This document shows, in pieces, positions 26,002-35,861 of a stretch of DNA of 64,000 nucleotides. Every line of letters starts with the position of its first letter. Position 1 is the stretch's first letter. The notes beneath the pieces were generated by a model, which searched no databases, was not told the origin of the DNA, and saw nothing but the letters and a program-made list of their open reading frames with translations. Origin of the DNA: Pseudomaricurvus sp965656525. GTDB lineage: Bacteria; Pseudomonadota; Gammaproteobacteria; Pseudomonadales; Cellvibrionaceae. Both the position numbers and the translations under genes were made by a program. The stretch covers positions 1-64,000 of the forward strand of contig CBFHKY010000007.1 of assembly GCA_965656525.1 (NCBI GenBank). Direction: 5' to 3'.

Positions 26002-27801
26002 ATGGCGAATACCCAACACTTAAAAAGCTTGGCTGAGCGTCTTAAATTGCCCCACACGGATTTGGCGACACTGCAATTTTGTGGCGATAACAAACCGTCT
26101 GCGATTCAGCAGTGGATTAACCGCCTGCCGGTCACAAAACCTCTAAATACCAGCATTTTGCTGTATCAGGCCCTGCCCGAAGTTTGCCGTATACAAACCA
26201 CTCCTGAACAGCGCATGGACATCCTAGAGTTGCTGCGCCCTTATGTGCAGCAGTGCATCGACAGCCTTGCCGCTAAATTTTTAGACCGACCGCTGACGCT
26301 ACCAGAAGACGCTATGAAAACAGCGGCCATCGCCCAAGCGTTACAAAAACACGTTAGCAATGGTTATTGCCAAGTTGTGGTAAAGCTGATTGACGAGTGG
26401 CACACGGCGACTTTTGATCAAACACGGCAAGAGCTGCTGGGGCTGGCCTTACACCGAGCCATGAGCAGCATGGGGCAGCAATACCTGCGCAATTCACAAC
26501 TGTACTCTTCGGCGCCTAGTGGCCTTTGGTTTGAGCTGAACCTGCTCTACCAAATTGCTGAAGGGGCCAGCCGCTTAAAACAGCGGTGCCCGGATTTATT
26601 GCTGACCAGTAAATATCGCACCACAGTACAACAAGCGTATATGCGTATCTTGTTGTTGGCGATCGCCAGTCCTAATCAAATGCAGCAACACGAAATCAAA
26701 CGCCTGTACGACGCACTGGAAGAGCTGTCCGACCTTACCCGCTTGCACCCCACGAAAAAAGACGAACCGAGCGAACTATTTGCTATCGATGTCGATAACG
26801 CACACCCGCCGACTTATCGTCGGCGATGGCGCAACAACCCAGCCACTCTTCGAGTGATCAAATTAAGCGCCATTGTCAGCCTGCTGGAAGACAGCACCAA
26901 AGCAAAAGACAGTAACGACAACAGTAAGCCCGCACTGGCGGCGGCGCTCACGCCGCGCATCACGGCATATTTACTGCAAAAATGGCGTCAAGAACAAATA
27001 CGTCAGGAACAAAGGGCCAATAGCAATAACGATGTAGAGATGGTGGTCGGCCTAACCTTGGTTCATTTCCACCTAGCCAATAAGTGTCGCTTCGATCAGT
27101 TCTTAAGCGATTGCGGTGAAGCCCAAGTGCGCAAGAATACTTTTCTGTCAGCCGATATGAATACGGATTTAGACCCATGGGCTGATGCTCATGACGCCGA
27201 AAAGCTCAACCGCAGCGCAGAAGACCTGCAGATAAACTATAAAAACGCCCAACAGACCGACACACCGCAAGACCAACCAGAGCGTTTTGGGGTTTACACC
27301 GCCAGCACCGTCGACAACAGCCCTTCAGGCTATTGCTTAGAGTGGGAAGCAAGCGACACACCACCGCAACTCAAAGCCGGAGAGATCATTGCCTTACGTA
27401 CCCCTGGGCAACTCGTGTGGAAGATCGGTGTCATTCGCTGGATGAAACGACACTCAAACGCCTCTCAAATAGGTATACAGCTGATTGCCGAACATACCAG
27501 CGCCATCGCCGCACGCCAACGCTTAAAAACGGGCAAAAATAATGTGTTTATGCGCTCTTTTATCAGTCAAAGCACTTTGATTAAACCGAATACTCCAGCC
27601 ATCATTACCGCAGCTGTGCCCTTCAAGCTACAAGATAAAGTGCTGGCTGCACACCCAGAACAATCCGCACATCTTCAGCTCAATGGAGTTTTGCTCAGTA
27701 CATCCAGCATCAATGTTTTTACCTATCAGCCCACTGACGATTCAGGCCCTACCGGTGACTGGGAAACCATTTACGCCGACGGCCTGTGGGGGCATGAATA
27801 A
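26002..27801 (+). CDS. Conserved hypothetical protein with C-terminal PilZ-like domain, fimX-linked
   Basis: A 599-residue, mostly helical protein without signal peptide or membrane segment. Residues 1-390 are uncharacterised alpha-helical sequence with some hydrophobic helices (QAYMRILLLAIASPNQMQQHEI). The C-terminal part (about 420-530) looks like a PilZ domain: DNSPSGYCLEW resembles the DxSxxG element and IGVIRWMKR...QIGIQLI the following strands, so c-di-GMP binding is plausible, though the leading Arg motif is not clear. It is immediately upstream of fimX in the same direction; a comparable gene precedes fimX in Pseudomonas-like genomes. Confidence 0.65.
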   Translation: MANTQHLKSLAERLKLPHTDLATLQFCGDNKPSAIQQWINRLPVTKPLNTSILLYQALPEVCRIQTTPEQRMDILELLRPYVQQCIDSLAAKFLDRPLTLPEDAMKTAAIAQALQKHVSNGYCQVVVKLIDEWHTATFDQTRQELLGLALHRAMSSMGQQYLRNSQLYSSAPSGLWFELNLLYQIAEGASRLKQRCPDLLLTSKYRTTVQQAYMRILLLAIASPNQMQQHEIKRLYDALEELSDLTRLHPTKKDEPSELFAIDVDNAHPPTYRRRWRNNPATLRVIKLSAIVSLLEDSTKAKDSNDNSKPALAAALTPRITAYLLQKWRQEQIRQEQRANSNNDVEMVVGLTLVHFHLANKCRFDQFLSDCGEAQVRKNTFLSADMNTDLDPWADAHDAEKLNRSAEDLQINYKNAQQTDTPQDQPERFGVYTASTVDNSPSGYCLEWEASDTPPQLKAGEIIALRTPGQLVWKIGVIRWMKRHSNASQIGIQLIAEHTSAIAARQRLKTGKNNVFMRSFISQSTLIKPNTPAIITAAVPFKLQDKVLAAHPEQSAHLQLNGVLLSTSSINVFTYQPTDDSGPTGDWETIYADGLWGHE

Positions 27802-28149
27802 GCCGCCAACGGAAAAGGCGCCAAGCCGAACACTCAAGTCTGTGGACAAGTTCACACAATGAAACACCATTCACCTTATCCAGCATTGAATGTTATCCTA
27901 CCTCAATCAATTGTGTTCCGTTACAGGATACAATGTTGAAAGCGACGCCTACTTACGACGTGGCAACACTACGGAGCCTAGACACAAGGGAAACGCTGCA
28001 ACGATGAAAAGATCAATCTTTTCCGTACTCCGGCCAATAAAATTTCTGCCGTGCACACCCCGGAATAAAACAGACAAATACACCTCATAACAACACGCTG
28101 ACACACTGCTCACACTCGATGCCTCAACCAACACAGTTTGATTTGATTT
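27802..28149. other. Intergenic region upstream of fimX
   Basis: About 350 bp with no convincing ORF. A TACAAT sequence at about 27928 could be a -10 box but lacks a good -35 partner. Confidence 0.5.
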
Positions 28150-30255
28150 ATGAATGCTAACGACACTATTCGCTTACTGGTTCTAAATGATGCGCGAGCA
28201 GAAGTAGAACGCATGATTAGCATGCTAAATAACGCTGGCCACCCTACTCGATCGCAACACGTGGAAAGTGTCGAAGCGCTGACCAAGTTACTGCAAGACA
28301 ACACCTGGGATCTTCTGCTAGCTCAAGACAACTGCAAGCAAGTGCCACCCAACGAAGCTATCCGCCAAATTCGCCGCTTAAATAAAGATGTCCCAGTGGT
28401 GCTGATTACAGACGAAGACGGCAACCAAGTTGTCGTCAATGGTTTGAAGCTGGGCGCCAACGATGTTGTCCGTTTAGATGAAGATCAGCATTTGTTGTTG
28501 GTCATTCAGCGTGAGCTGACCAACCGTCGCCAACGTCAACAACGCCGCTTAGCCGATCAAAAATTGCGTACCGCCGAACGTCGCAGCCAGCAATTACTCG
28601 ACAGCTCCAAAGATGCGATTGCCTTTGTTCAAGATGGTATGTACCTATACGCCAATCAATCTTACGCCGAGCGTTTTGGCCACGATGACCGTGATGAAAT
28701 TGAATGCATGCCCATTATCGACATGGTATCTGATGACGACCAAGGACCGGTTAAGCAATTTCTTAAAGACTTCACCCTAAAAGGTGAAGAAGTTGTTGAA
28801 TCTTCGCAATTCACTTTCAACGCCATTTTGGGTGACGGTCAAGAGGCGCCCATCACCGTGGATTTCTCCAGCGCCGTGTACGACGAAGAGCCTTGTATTC
28901 AGTTTTTTATCCCCGCCCAGCAACACAGTGCCGATAACGAACTCTTGCAAGCCGAACTGCAAAAAATGAAGCACCTAGATCAAGTGACTGGACTCTATAA
29001 CCGTCCATCACTGGTGGAGCGCTTGGAGCATGTGGTATCAGACGCTGTCAGCAATCAAACATCAGCCTGCTTACTGTATATTGAACTGGATAATTACTTC
29101 GAACACATTCAGCCACTGATGGGGGTTGCCGCTACCGACAATGTACTGCGAGATCTCGCGACCCTGCTGCAACCCTTTGCCGACCCCAAAGACACTTTAG
29201 CGCGCCTCAGTGATGACGCCTTTGCACTCTTAACTCCGAGCCTAAAAGCCGACAGCGGATTAGAGAAAGCGAAGGCAATCTGTAAGGCTCTCGAAAATCA
29301 TATTATTGATGTGGAGGGTAAAACGGCCCAATCCACTTGTACCGTTGGCCTGTCCTACATCAATGAGGCATCGCCCAGTGCCGACGAATGCATGGAACAG
29401 GCAATGCGCGCTATTCATGATTTTCGTACCGAAAATAGCAACAAAGGAAACGGGGCGAAGCTGTTTGAGCCCGAAATCAGTGAAGATGATCAATTAGTAG
29501 CCGATGATAACCACAGTATTGAATTAGCGCTTAAAAACAACCGCTTTAAATTGCTTTTTCAGCCCATTATTAGCCTTCGTGGGGCTGAAGATGAATTGTA
29601 CGAAGTGCTTTTGCGCTTAGTGGACGAACATGATGAGCTATTGTCCCCTAGCAAATTTATGTCCACCGCGTCAGAAACCGGCGCGATGACCAAAATTGAT
29701 CGCTGGGTGATTTTAGAAACCATCAAAGCCTTGGCGGAACACAGAAGCCACGGGCACAATACTCGCGCACTGGTGAACTTGAGTAAAGATTCACTGTGTG
29801 ACAGCAGTCTTGCACCGTGGTTAGAGGTCGCCTTTAAAGCCGCCAAATTAACACCGAGCGCTCTGATTTTTCAGGTGGACGAAATGAACGTCACCCAGCA
29901 CCTCAACAACGCAAAAACTTTCTTTTCGGCTCTTAACCAAATGCAGGCAAAAACATCGATTTCCAACTTTGGCTGCTCTCTCAACCCGTTTTTAACCCTT
30001 GAACACGCGCCCTCCGACTACGTCAAAATCAACGGCTCATTTACCCAAGACATTCAGCACAATAATGAGAGCCCAGATACCTTAAAAGCACTGATCAAGC
30101 AGTTGCTCGAAGCGGACAAAATCACTGTGGTGCCGTTTGTGGAAAACTCAAATGTTTTGGCCGCTTTGTGGCAAACGGGTGTGCACTACATTCAAGGACA
30201 TTACCTACAAGCACCCGCTAAATCGATGGATTATGATTTCAACATGGAAGGCTAG
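28150..30255 (+). CDS. fimX: FimX-like degenerate REC-PAS-GGDEF-EAL protein
   Basis: C-di-GMP receptor that promotes type IV pilus assembly in Pseudomonas/Xanthomonas relatives. Of 701 residues (P. aeruginosa FimX is similar), about 8-125 form a receiver without the usual phospho-Asp (WDLLLAQDN), 150-260 a PAS domain (LLDSSKDAIAFVQDGMYLYA), 285-430 a GGDEF with the motif lost (RLSDDAFALL), and 450-695 an EAL domain whose signature reads EVLLRL and whose DDFG loop is replaced by SNFGCS. Both catalytic domains are therefore inactive and the EAL is expected to bind, not cleave, c-di-GMP, as in known FimX. Gene order PilZ-like, fimX, serB supports the name. A bidirectional terminator follows. Confidence 0.9.
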   Translation: MNANDTIRLLVLNDARAEVERMISMLNNAGHPTRSQHVESVEALTKLLQDNTWDLLLAQDNCKQVPPNEAIRQIRRLNKDVPVVLITDEDGNQVVVNGLKLGANDVVRLDEDQHLLLVIQRELTNRRQRQQRRLADQKLRTAERRSQQLLDSSKDAIAFVQDGMYLYANQSYAERFGHDDRDEIECMPIIDMVSDDDQGPVKQFLKDFTLKGEEVVESSQFTFNAILGDGQEAPITVDFSSAVYDEEPCIQFFIPAQQHSADNELLQAELQKMKHLDQVTGLYNRPSLVERLEHVVSDAVSNQTSACLLYIELDNYFEHIQPLMGVAATDNVLRDLATLLQPFADPKDTLARLSDDAFALLTPSLKADSGLEKAKAICKALENHIIDVEGKTAQSTCTVGLSYINEASPSADECMEQAMRAIHDFRTENSNKGNGAKLFEPEISEDDQLVADDNHSIELALKNNRFKLLFQPIISLRGAEDELYEVLLRLVDEHDELLSPSKFMSTASETGAMTKIDRWVILETIKALAEHRSHGHNTRALVNLSKDSLCDSSLAPWLEVAFKAAKLTPSALIFQVDEMNVTQHLNNAKTFFSALNQMQAKTSISNFGCSLNPFLTLEHAPSDYVKINGSFTQDIQHNNESPDTLKALIKQLLEADKITVVPFVENSNVLAALWQTGVHYIQGHYLQAPAKSMDYDFNMEG

Positions 30256-30288
30256 AGTTACTCGTCCTCAAAAAAGCTGTTGAGCACA

Positions 30289-30321
30289 CACAAAAAGCCC
30301 GCTATGTGCGGGCTTTTTGTG
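30289..30321. terminator. Bidirectional terminator between fimX and serB
   Basis: Perfect 14-bp stem (CACAAAAAGCCCGC and its complement) with a 5-nt loop. A-run on one side and T-run on the other give a terminator in both directions for the convergent genes. Confidence 0.92.
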
Positions 30322-30345
30322 CTTAGAATAGCGTGCAGGTGGATC

Positions 30346-31557
30346 TTATAAGTGATCGCGGTCGCGAAAGCCAATCAGATACAAAATACCATCTAAACCT
30401 AAATTGGAAATGGATTGTTTCGCCGAAGCTTTCACCAGTGGTTTCGCACGAAATGCAATGCCAAGCCCGGCGATGCTAAGCATGGGCAAATCGTTAGCAC
30501 CATCACCCACAGCAATCACCTGCTCCAAGGATAAGCCTTCTTTGTCGGCCAGCTCCTTAAGCAGCTCGGCTTTACGAGCACCATCAACCACCACACCCGA
30601 CACTCGCCCTGTGACTTTGCCGTTTTCTACTTCAAGTTCGTTTGCGTAAACATAATCAATGCCTAACTTTTCTTGCAGGTAGCGACCAAAATAATTAAAG
30701 CCACCTGACAGAATCGCGGTTTTATAACCCAGTTGTTTGAGCGTCGTTAACAGCTTTTCAGCACCCTCTGTAACCGGCAGCTGTTTGGCGATATCCGCCA
30801 ACACAGATTCATCTAGGCCTTTCAGCAAGGCCATTCGACGGGCAAAACTCTCTTTAAAATCCAGCTCGCCACGCATGGCGGCTTCGGTAATTTCAGCCAC
30901 TTGCTCACCCACGCCAGCCGCCTTTGCCAGCTCATCGATAACCTCTGCTTCAATCAGAGTAGAATCCATATCAAAGCACACCAAGCGGCGGTTGCGCCGA
31001 TAGACATTGTCTTCTTGAAACGCAATATCCACATCCAACCGAGTAGACAATTCCATAAACGCTGAGCGCAACTCAGACAGATCATCCGGGGTACCACGTG
31101 CCGAGAACTCTACACACGCTTTGGTTTTATCGCTGTCTGTATCAAGCTCGACACGCCCTGAGAGACGATTGATATTGTCGATATTCAAATTGTGGGAGGC
31201 CGCGACAGCGGTGACTTCAGCAATTTGCTCGGCCGTAATACGCCGCGCTAACAACGTCACAATATGGCGATCCTTGCCTTGCTGACTCACCCAGTGGCAA
31301 TAGCTCTCTTCCGTAATAGGCTGAAAGCGCACCTGCATCTGCAGCTCATGCGCTTTGAAGAGCACATCTTTAAGTACGGGTGAAAACTCAAACTCAGAGG
31401 GGATTTCAACCAGCAACCCCAAAGTCAGGTTTTCGTGAATCACCGCCTGACCAATGTCCAAAATATTGGCATGATACTGCCCCAAAATACGGGTAAGGGC
31501 AGATGTAACACCGGGCTTATCTTCACCGGACACATTAATTAGCAAAATTTCTTTCAC
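30346..31557 (-). CDS. serB: Phosphoserine phosphatase with N-terminal ACT domains
   Basis: Last step of serine biosynthesis. Residues 1-80 and about 85-165 are two ACT-like domains (MKEILLINVSGEDKPGVTSA start), followed by a HAD phosphatase with nucleophile motif FDMDSTLIEAEVIDELA, motif II ILSGGF and motif III VGDGANDLPML. GTG at 31557 gives the family N-terminus and 403 residues; the TTG four codons earlier is less likely. Convergent with fimX and divergent from an AhpA/YtjB membrane protein gene, the classic serB neighbourhood. Confidence 0.95.
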   Translation of the reverse strand: MKEILLINVSGEDKPGVTSALTRILGQYHANILDIGQAVIHENLTLGLLVEIPSEFEFSPVLKDVLFKAHELQMQVRFQPITEESYCHWVSQQGKDRHIVTLLARRITAEQIAEVTAVAASHNLNIDNINRLSGRVELDTDSDKTKACVEFSARGTPDDLSELRSAFMELSTRLDVDIAFQEDNVYRRNRRLVCFDMDSTLIEAEVIDELAKAAGVGEQVAEITEAAMRGELDFKESFARRMALLKGLDESVLADIAKQLPVTEGAEKLLTTLKQLGYKTAILSGGFNYFGRYLQEKLGIDYVYANELEVENGKVTGRVSGVVVDGARKAELLKELADKEGLSLEQVIAVGDGANDLPMLSIAGLGIAFRAKPLVKASAKQSISNLGLDGILYLIGFRDRDHL

Positions 31558-31701
31558 GGAAAGTCTCAATCGATAGAAAAGCAGGAGCGCATTATAGCTT
31601 TACTCGCCCCTAAGACTAAAATACTCTGTGGCTTTAATGTCTTCATTGCAACCACTCCAGTCTTCATCTCTAATAAAACCAAGGGTTTTCAACGCTGTCC
31701 T

Positions 31702-32856
31702 ATGCTGAAAAAGACGCTGTTTTTGCTGCCCCGTCTCGGTAAATCGCCTTTATTTGTCTGTGGCATCACCGCACTTATCTGCTTGAGCCTAAGCGCCTTT
31801 TTATTAGAACATCAACATCATCAGCGCTTAGACATACGCAGCGCTGATTACGGCCAAGCGCTTGCCAATTTTGCCGCTAAGCAAGCGACCGATGCTACTT
31901 TTAACCATGATCTGGTGAGCCTACAAGTCACGGTAAGCGACGTAGCTCGCAACCCTGACATTCTCAATGCCACTATTCATGATGTTGAAAACCAGTTGCT
32001 GGTTCAATCAGGAGCATCACCCAGCCGTGGCGACTATCAAAACCGAGATCACCGTTCATACAGCGCTCCCATTGCGTTACACGACAGTGTGGCAGGCTAC
32101 GTTTCTGTCACTGTGGATCACCAAAGTTTGTATGATAACAACAACTTGCATTGGCTACTGGCTCTGCTCGCCTTAGCCGGGGCGTTGGTCATAAGTGCCG
32201 TGATCAAAATACGCCACACTGCCGATGACCCCATGGGTGATAGTGCGCCAGCGACTGCCCCACTCAGAGACAAATCACCCGAACCTATTAGTGCGACACA
32301 AACACAAGTCGGCTTGAGCTTAGTCTGTTTAAATGCCGACACACTAAAGCAACAATTGAACGGCACCATGCGCCAACAGCTCTTCGCCCAACTGGAAACA
32401 CAGATTGATGGAATGGGCCCATTGTACGGCGCCAAATTGATGTACGTGTGTGAAGAAGGTCTAGAACTGCAATTTGTGGGCGACGATCTAGGCAACACCA
32501 GCTTTCGCGCCTTATGCGCCGCCGAGCTGCTGGCCAATTTGCTTCCCTCACGGCAAAGCGGTGTGGTCTTTGAGTTCAGTGGTGCCGTGTATCTGTGGGA
32601 TAAAAACTTAGGCTTTCAAGGGCAGTTACAACGTGCAAGATACCGCCGCAAACTCTGGCAACTGCTCAGCGAGCAGCCCAGTGGTTGCCTGCTGTTGGAC
32701 GGTCAGCAGTGTGCCACATCGCAAACTTTGCAGCGCTTACAAACCTCTGGCCAATTGCTGCAAGAACGCTGGTTCGTGGTGGATGGATTACAGCCCAGCT
32801 ATCAAAGCCTGCTCGAAAAGCAGGCTCAACAGCTACAAAGCATGAGCTCGCTGTAA
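31702..32856 (+). CDS. AhpA/YtjB family membrane protein
   Basis: Inner-membrane protein of 384 residues and unknown function, usually encoded divergently from serB, as here. A first membrane helix (FVCGITALICLSLSAFLL, about 18-35), a periplasmic region of about 110 residues, a second helix (LHWLLALLALAGALVISAVI, about 148-167) and a cytoplasmic domain with no recognisable catalytic motif give a two-helix sensor-like topology. The link to serB is positional only. Confidence 0.8.
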   Translation: MLKKTLFLLPRLGKSPLFVCGITALICLSLSAFLLEHQHHQRLDIRSADYGQALANFAAKQATDATFNHDLVSLQVTVSDVARNPDILNATIHDVENQLLVQSGASPSRGDYQNRDHRSYSAPIALHDSVAGYVSVTVDHQSLYDNNNLHWLLALLALAGALVISAVIKIRHTADDPMGDSAPATAPLRDKSPEPISATQTQVGLSLVCLNADTLKQQLNGTMRQQLFAQLETQIDGMGPLYGAKLMYVCEEGLELQFVGDDLGNTSFRALCAAELLANLLPSRQSGVVFEFSGAVYLWDKNLGFQGQLQRARYRRKLWQLLSEQPSGCLLLDGQQCATSQTLQRLQTSGQLLQERWFVVDGLQPSYQSLLEKQAQQLQSMSSL

Positions 32857-32863
32857 AACAACA

Positions 32864-34606
32864 TTAAGAGCCAAAGTAACGCTTACGCTTGTTTGGTTTA
32901 AGACGACTTAAATCCGCCAAGAACAAACCATCAATGCAATCACTAAAATCAGGATCCACACTGAATGCCAGTAGCTGAAAGCCACCAGGCTCAAACAGTG
33001 CGGCGTACTGTTTGAATAGAACAGGCACCTTTTCACCTTGCGAGGTAAATACCTGTTGCAGATGTACAAAACCACTGTCCACATTCAAATCGCGATACTC
33101 TTCCTGCAAGCGGCAGTGAACGTCTGGCTCAATAAAGTACGGTTGTTTGGCACTGGCTAAGGCCTGTGGACAACTATAGTAGCGCTGGTAGTAGTACACC
33201 AAATGATCGATCAACGGCTTTGAAAAACGCGCACTAATCGTCACAGGGCCCATTAAATAGCGGACATCTGAATGGTGGTTTAAATAAGCACCAATGCCTT
33301 GCCACAAATAATCTAAACTTTGCTTCCCCCAATACGCTGGATTCACAAAACTGCGCCCCAGCTCCATGCCTTGCTGAAGAAAAGCATGAAAAGTGGGCTG
33401 AAAATCGAATAAAGTACTGGTGTAGAGGGCGGCTTCCTTGGCGCTACTCTCTTCCTTGCTGGCTTGCATCAAGGCCTTCATGTTGCCCAGACGATACGCG
33501 CCAACTAACGTCATATTCTCGTTATCCCACAACAGTAAGTGATCGTAGCACTGATCAAAACTGTCTAGATCTCGGCGACTGCCGGTACCCTCGCCCACCT
33601 TACGAAAGGTCAGCTCTCGCAGCCGCCCAAGCTCACGCATCATTGCTGGGCTGCTTTCATAACGTGTCAGCAATATGCGATTGCCATCACGGGTGTGCCC
33701 AAGCTCCGTCATCTGCCGACACTCTTGCAGTAAGCGCGTGCGATCTTCTGGATGAGCAATGGTTTTTTCAGTCACAAACATGGGCCGCTTGTGCTGCCCT
33801 TTACTCAGCTTGTACAGATGCTTTTTTAACCGCACGATCAGGGCTTTATCTTTTAGTGCGTCTGACTGTAAAGCCGATACACCGATCGGCTCGCCGATAC
33901 GAAAGTGAATGGTCGACGATTTTTTATTAAACATTTCTTTGGCCAGCAACGCTGTACCTAAGGGTTTGAAAAGCATCGATGCACCGTAAAACAACAGCGA
34001 GTTTTTGGCATTGATGTGTATAGGCAATACTGGCGCATGAGTGCGGCGTGCCAGCTTCAAAAACCCAGGGCGCCAACGCCCATCTTTCACGCCAGACGGG
34101 CAAGCACGCGACACCTCCCCCGCGGGAAACATAATTACGGCGTGGTCGTTGTTCAGCTCATCGATAGCGGCGCGAAAGCTTCGCAGCGCACTGCCGCTGC
34201 CCATGTTGTCCACCGGCACCAACACCGGCTGCAAACCTTTAAACGCCATCAGCATATCATTGGCAATGATCTTTACGTCGGGGCGCACTTCTGTCACTAA
34301 GCGCAAAATCGCCAGGCCATCCAGCGAACCAATGGGGTGATTGGCAATAATCACCACTCGCCCATGAGCAGGGATATTGGCTTTATCGCGGTTAGAAGTA
34401 CTGTAACTTAGATTGAAATAGTCCAGTACGCTGTCAATAAAAGCTATTGGATCAAGGCCTTCGTTATCCAATAGAAACTGGTTGATCTCTTGTTCGTGAG
34501 TCAACTTTCTCAGCAGAGAAAACGTGGATTTTTTAATCACATCTGGCTGCATCCCAAAGGATGGGAATTTATCGCATACCGCTTGTTCGACATTAATCAT
34601 GGTCAT
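32864..34606 (-). CDS. OlsF-like bifunctional acyltransferase (ornithine-lipid type)
   Basis: Predicted membrane-associated enzyme of 580 residues joining two acyltransferases. Residues about 55-290 are a PlsC/LPLAT-fold domain with NHPIGSLDG, FPAGEVSR and VLPIHINAKN; residues about 300-560 are a GNAT-like hemolysin/OlsB domain (RYESSPAMMRELGRLRELTF, GAYRLG, ELGRSFVNPAYWGKQSLDYL, GPVTISARF). This order matches OlsF of Serratia, which makes ornithine lipids by itself, the C-terminal half acylating ornithine and the N-terminal half adding the second chain. Ornithine lipids often replace phospholipids in phosphate-starved marine bacteria. The start ATG at 34606 or an ATG two codons on are equally possible. 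Substrate is inferred. Confidence 0.78.
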   Translation of the reverse strand: MTMINVEQAVCDKFPSFGMQPDVIKKSTFSLLRKLTHEQEINQFLLDNEGLDPIAFIDSVLDYFNLSYSTSNRDKANIPAHGRVVIIANHPIGSLDGLAILRLVTEVRPDVKIIANDMLMAFKGLQPVLVPVDNMGSGSALRSFRAAIDELNNDHAVIMFPAGEVSRACPSGVKDGRWRPGFLKLARRTHAPVLPIHINAKNSLLFYGASMLFKPLGTALLAKEMFNKKSSTIHFRIGEPIGVSALQSDALKDKALIVRLKKHLYKLSKGQHKRPMFVTEKTIAHPEDRTRLLQECRQMTELGHTRDGNRILLTRYESSPAMMRELGRLRELTFRKVGEGTGSRRDLDSFDQCYDHLLLWDNENMTLVGAYRLGNMKALMQASKEESSAKEAALYTSTLFDFQPTFHAFLQQGMELGRSFVNPAYWGKQSLDYLWQGIGAYLNHHSDVRYLMGPVTISARFSKPLIDHLVYYYQRYYSCPQALASAKQPYFIEPDVHCRLQEEYRDLNVDSGFVHLQQVFTSQGEKVPVLFKQYAALFEPGGFQLLAFSVDPDFSDCIDGLFLADLSRLKPNKRKRYFGS

Positions 34607-34872
34607 CGAAACTCAAAAAAACTAGGATTGAATGCGACTAAATTACTTCGATTCTGTGACAGAGCTGTGATAACAACATGACAGAGATGTGACAAACGTA
34701 CAGAAAAAAACACAGACGAGGGTAAACGCATGAATGCATTGACTGGTGACGAAATACCGCCAGCCTGCAGGGCTAGGGCCAGAGACACGATTCCGCTACA
34801 ATGAAGCAAATGTCGGGTATCACACGACCAGTAAACAACACTTTTACCGATAACAAGAATTAAGGATCCCTT

Positions 34873-35781
34873 ATGCAGCTGCCTAAAAGCGTGCGTATCG
34901 TAGAGGTTGGCCCTCGCGACGGTTTGCAAAACGAAAAACAGCCGATTGCTTCAGAGCATAAAATTGAGCTGGTCAATGATTTGGCAGATGCCGGTCTTAC
35001 TGTGATCGAAGCCGGCAGTTTTGTGAACCCTAAATGGGTGCCGCAAATGGCGGGTAGCGATGATATCTTCAAACACATAACGCGCCATCCAGGTGTCACT
35101 TATGCTGCTCTGATCCCAAACCTGCAAGGGTTTGAACGAGCTCTGGAAGCTGGTGCAACCGAAATGGCGGTGTTTGCCGCCGCCTCAGAAGGCTTCAGCC
35201 AAAAAAACATTAACTGCTCCATTGCCGAAAGCTTGAAACGCTTTGAGCCGGTAATGGAAAGAGCACAAGCCTTAAATATTCCCGTACGCACGTACGTTTC
35301 CTGCGCAGTGGGCTGCCCCTATGACGGCGATATTGCCCCAGAAAAAGTAGCGGAAGTTTCCAAAACGCTCTTCGATATGGGCTGTTACGAGATTTCTCTT
35401 GGCGACACCATTGGTGTGGGTACTCCAAATACAGTAAAGCGTGCCATCGAGGCCACCATGAAGCTTGTCCCTGTGGCGCACTTGGCTACCCATATGCACG
35501 ATACTTATGGCCAGGCATTAGCCAATATTTACGCATCTTTGGAAATGGGCGTTGCCACTATCGATTCATCCGTCTCTGGCTTGGGCGGCTGCCCCTATGC
35601 CAATGGCGCGTCTGGTAATGTTGCGACGGAAGATGTGGTCTACATGCTCAACGGTTTAGGCATAGAGCACGGAGTAAATCTGAGTAAGCTGGTCGCCGCC
35701 AGTGATAAAATATCTCAAGTACTGCAACGTCCGAACGGCTCTAAAGTAGCGCGCGCTTTTTTAAGTAAGCTAGCGAAATAA
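34873..35781 (+). CDS. Hydroxymethylglutaryl-CoA lyase
   Basis: Cleaves HMG-CoA to acetyl-CoA and acetoacetate at the end of leucine or isovalerate degradation. The 302-residue TIM-barrel protein shows VEVGPRDGLQNE, metal-site residues HMHDTYGQALAN, and the glycine-rich active-site signature GLGGCPYANGASGNVATED containing the catalytic Cys. AAGGA six bases upstream fixes the ATG at 34873. No other leucine-degradation genes are adjacent, so it is detached from the usual liu cluster. A strong terminator follows. Confidence 0.95.
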   Translation: MQLPKSVRIVEVGPRDGLQNEKQPIASEHKIELVNDLADAGLTVIEAGSFVNPKWVPQMAGSDDIFKHITRHPGVTYAALIPNLQGFERALEAGATEMAVFAAASEGFSQKNINCSIAESLKRFEPVMERAQALNIPVRTYVSCAVGCPYDGDIAPEKVAEVSKTLFDMGCYEISLGDTIGVGTPNTVKRAIEATMKLVPVAHLATHMHDTYGQALANIYASLEMGVATIDSSVSGLGGCPYANGASGNVATEDVVYMLNGLGIEHGVNLSKLVAASDKISQVLQRPNGSKVARAFLSKLAK

Positions 35782-35803
35782 AAAAACTCATAATGGCATC
35801 ACA

Positions 35804-35834
35804 AAAAAAGGCCGACATGACATCGGCCTTTTTT
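35804..35834. terminator. Bidirectional terminator between HMG-CoA lyase and ahpF genes
   Basis: Perfect 12-bp stem (AAAAAAGGCCGA and complement) with a 7-nt loop. A-run and T-run flanks serve both convergent genes. Confidence 0.92.
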
Positions 35835-35861
35835 GATCACACTGTTTATCTTTTGCCGACG

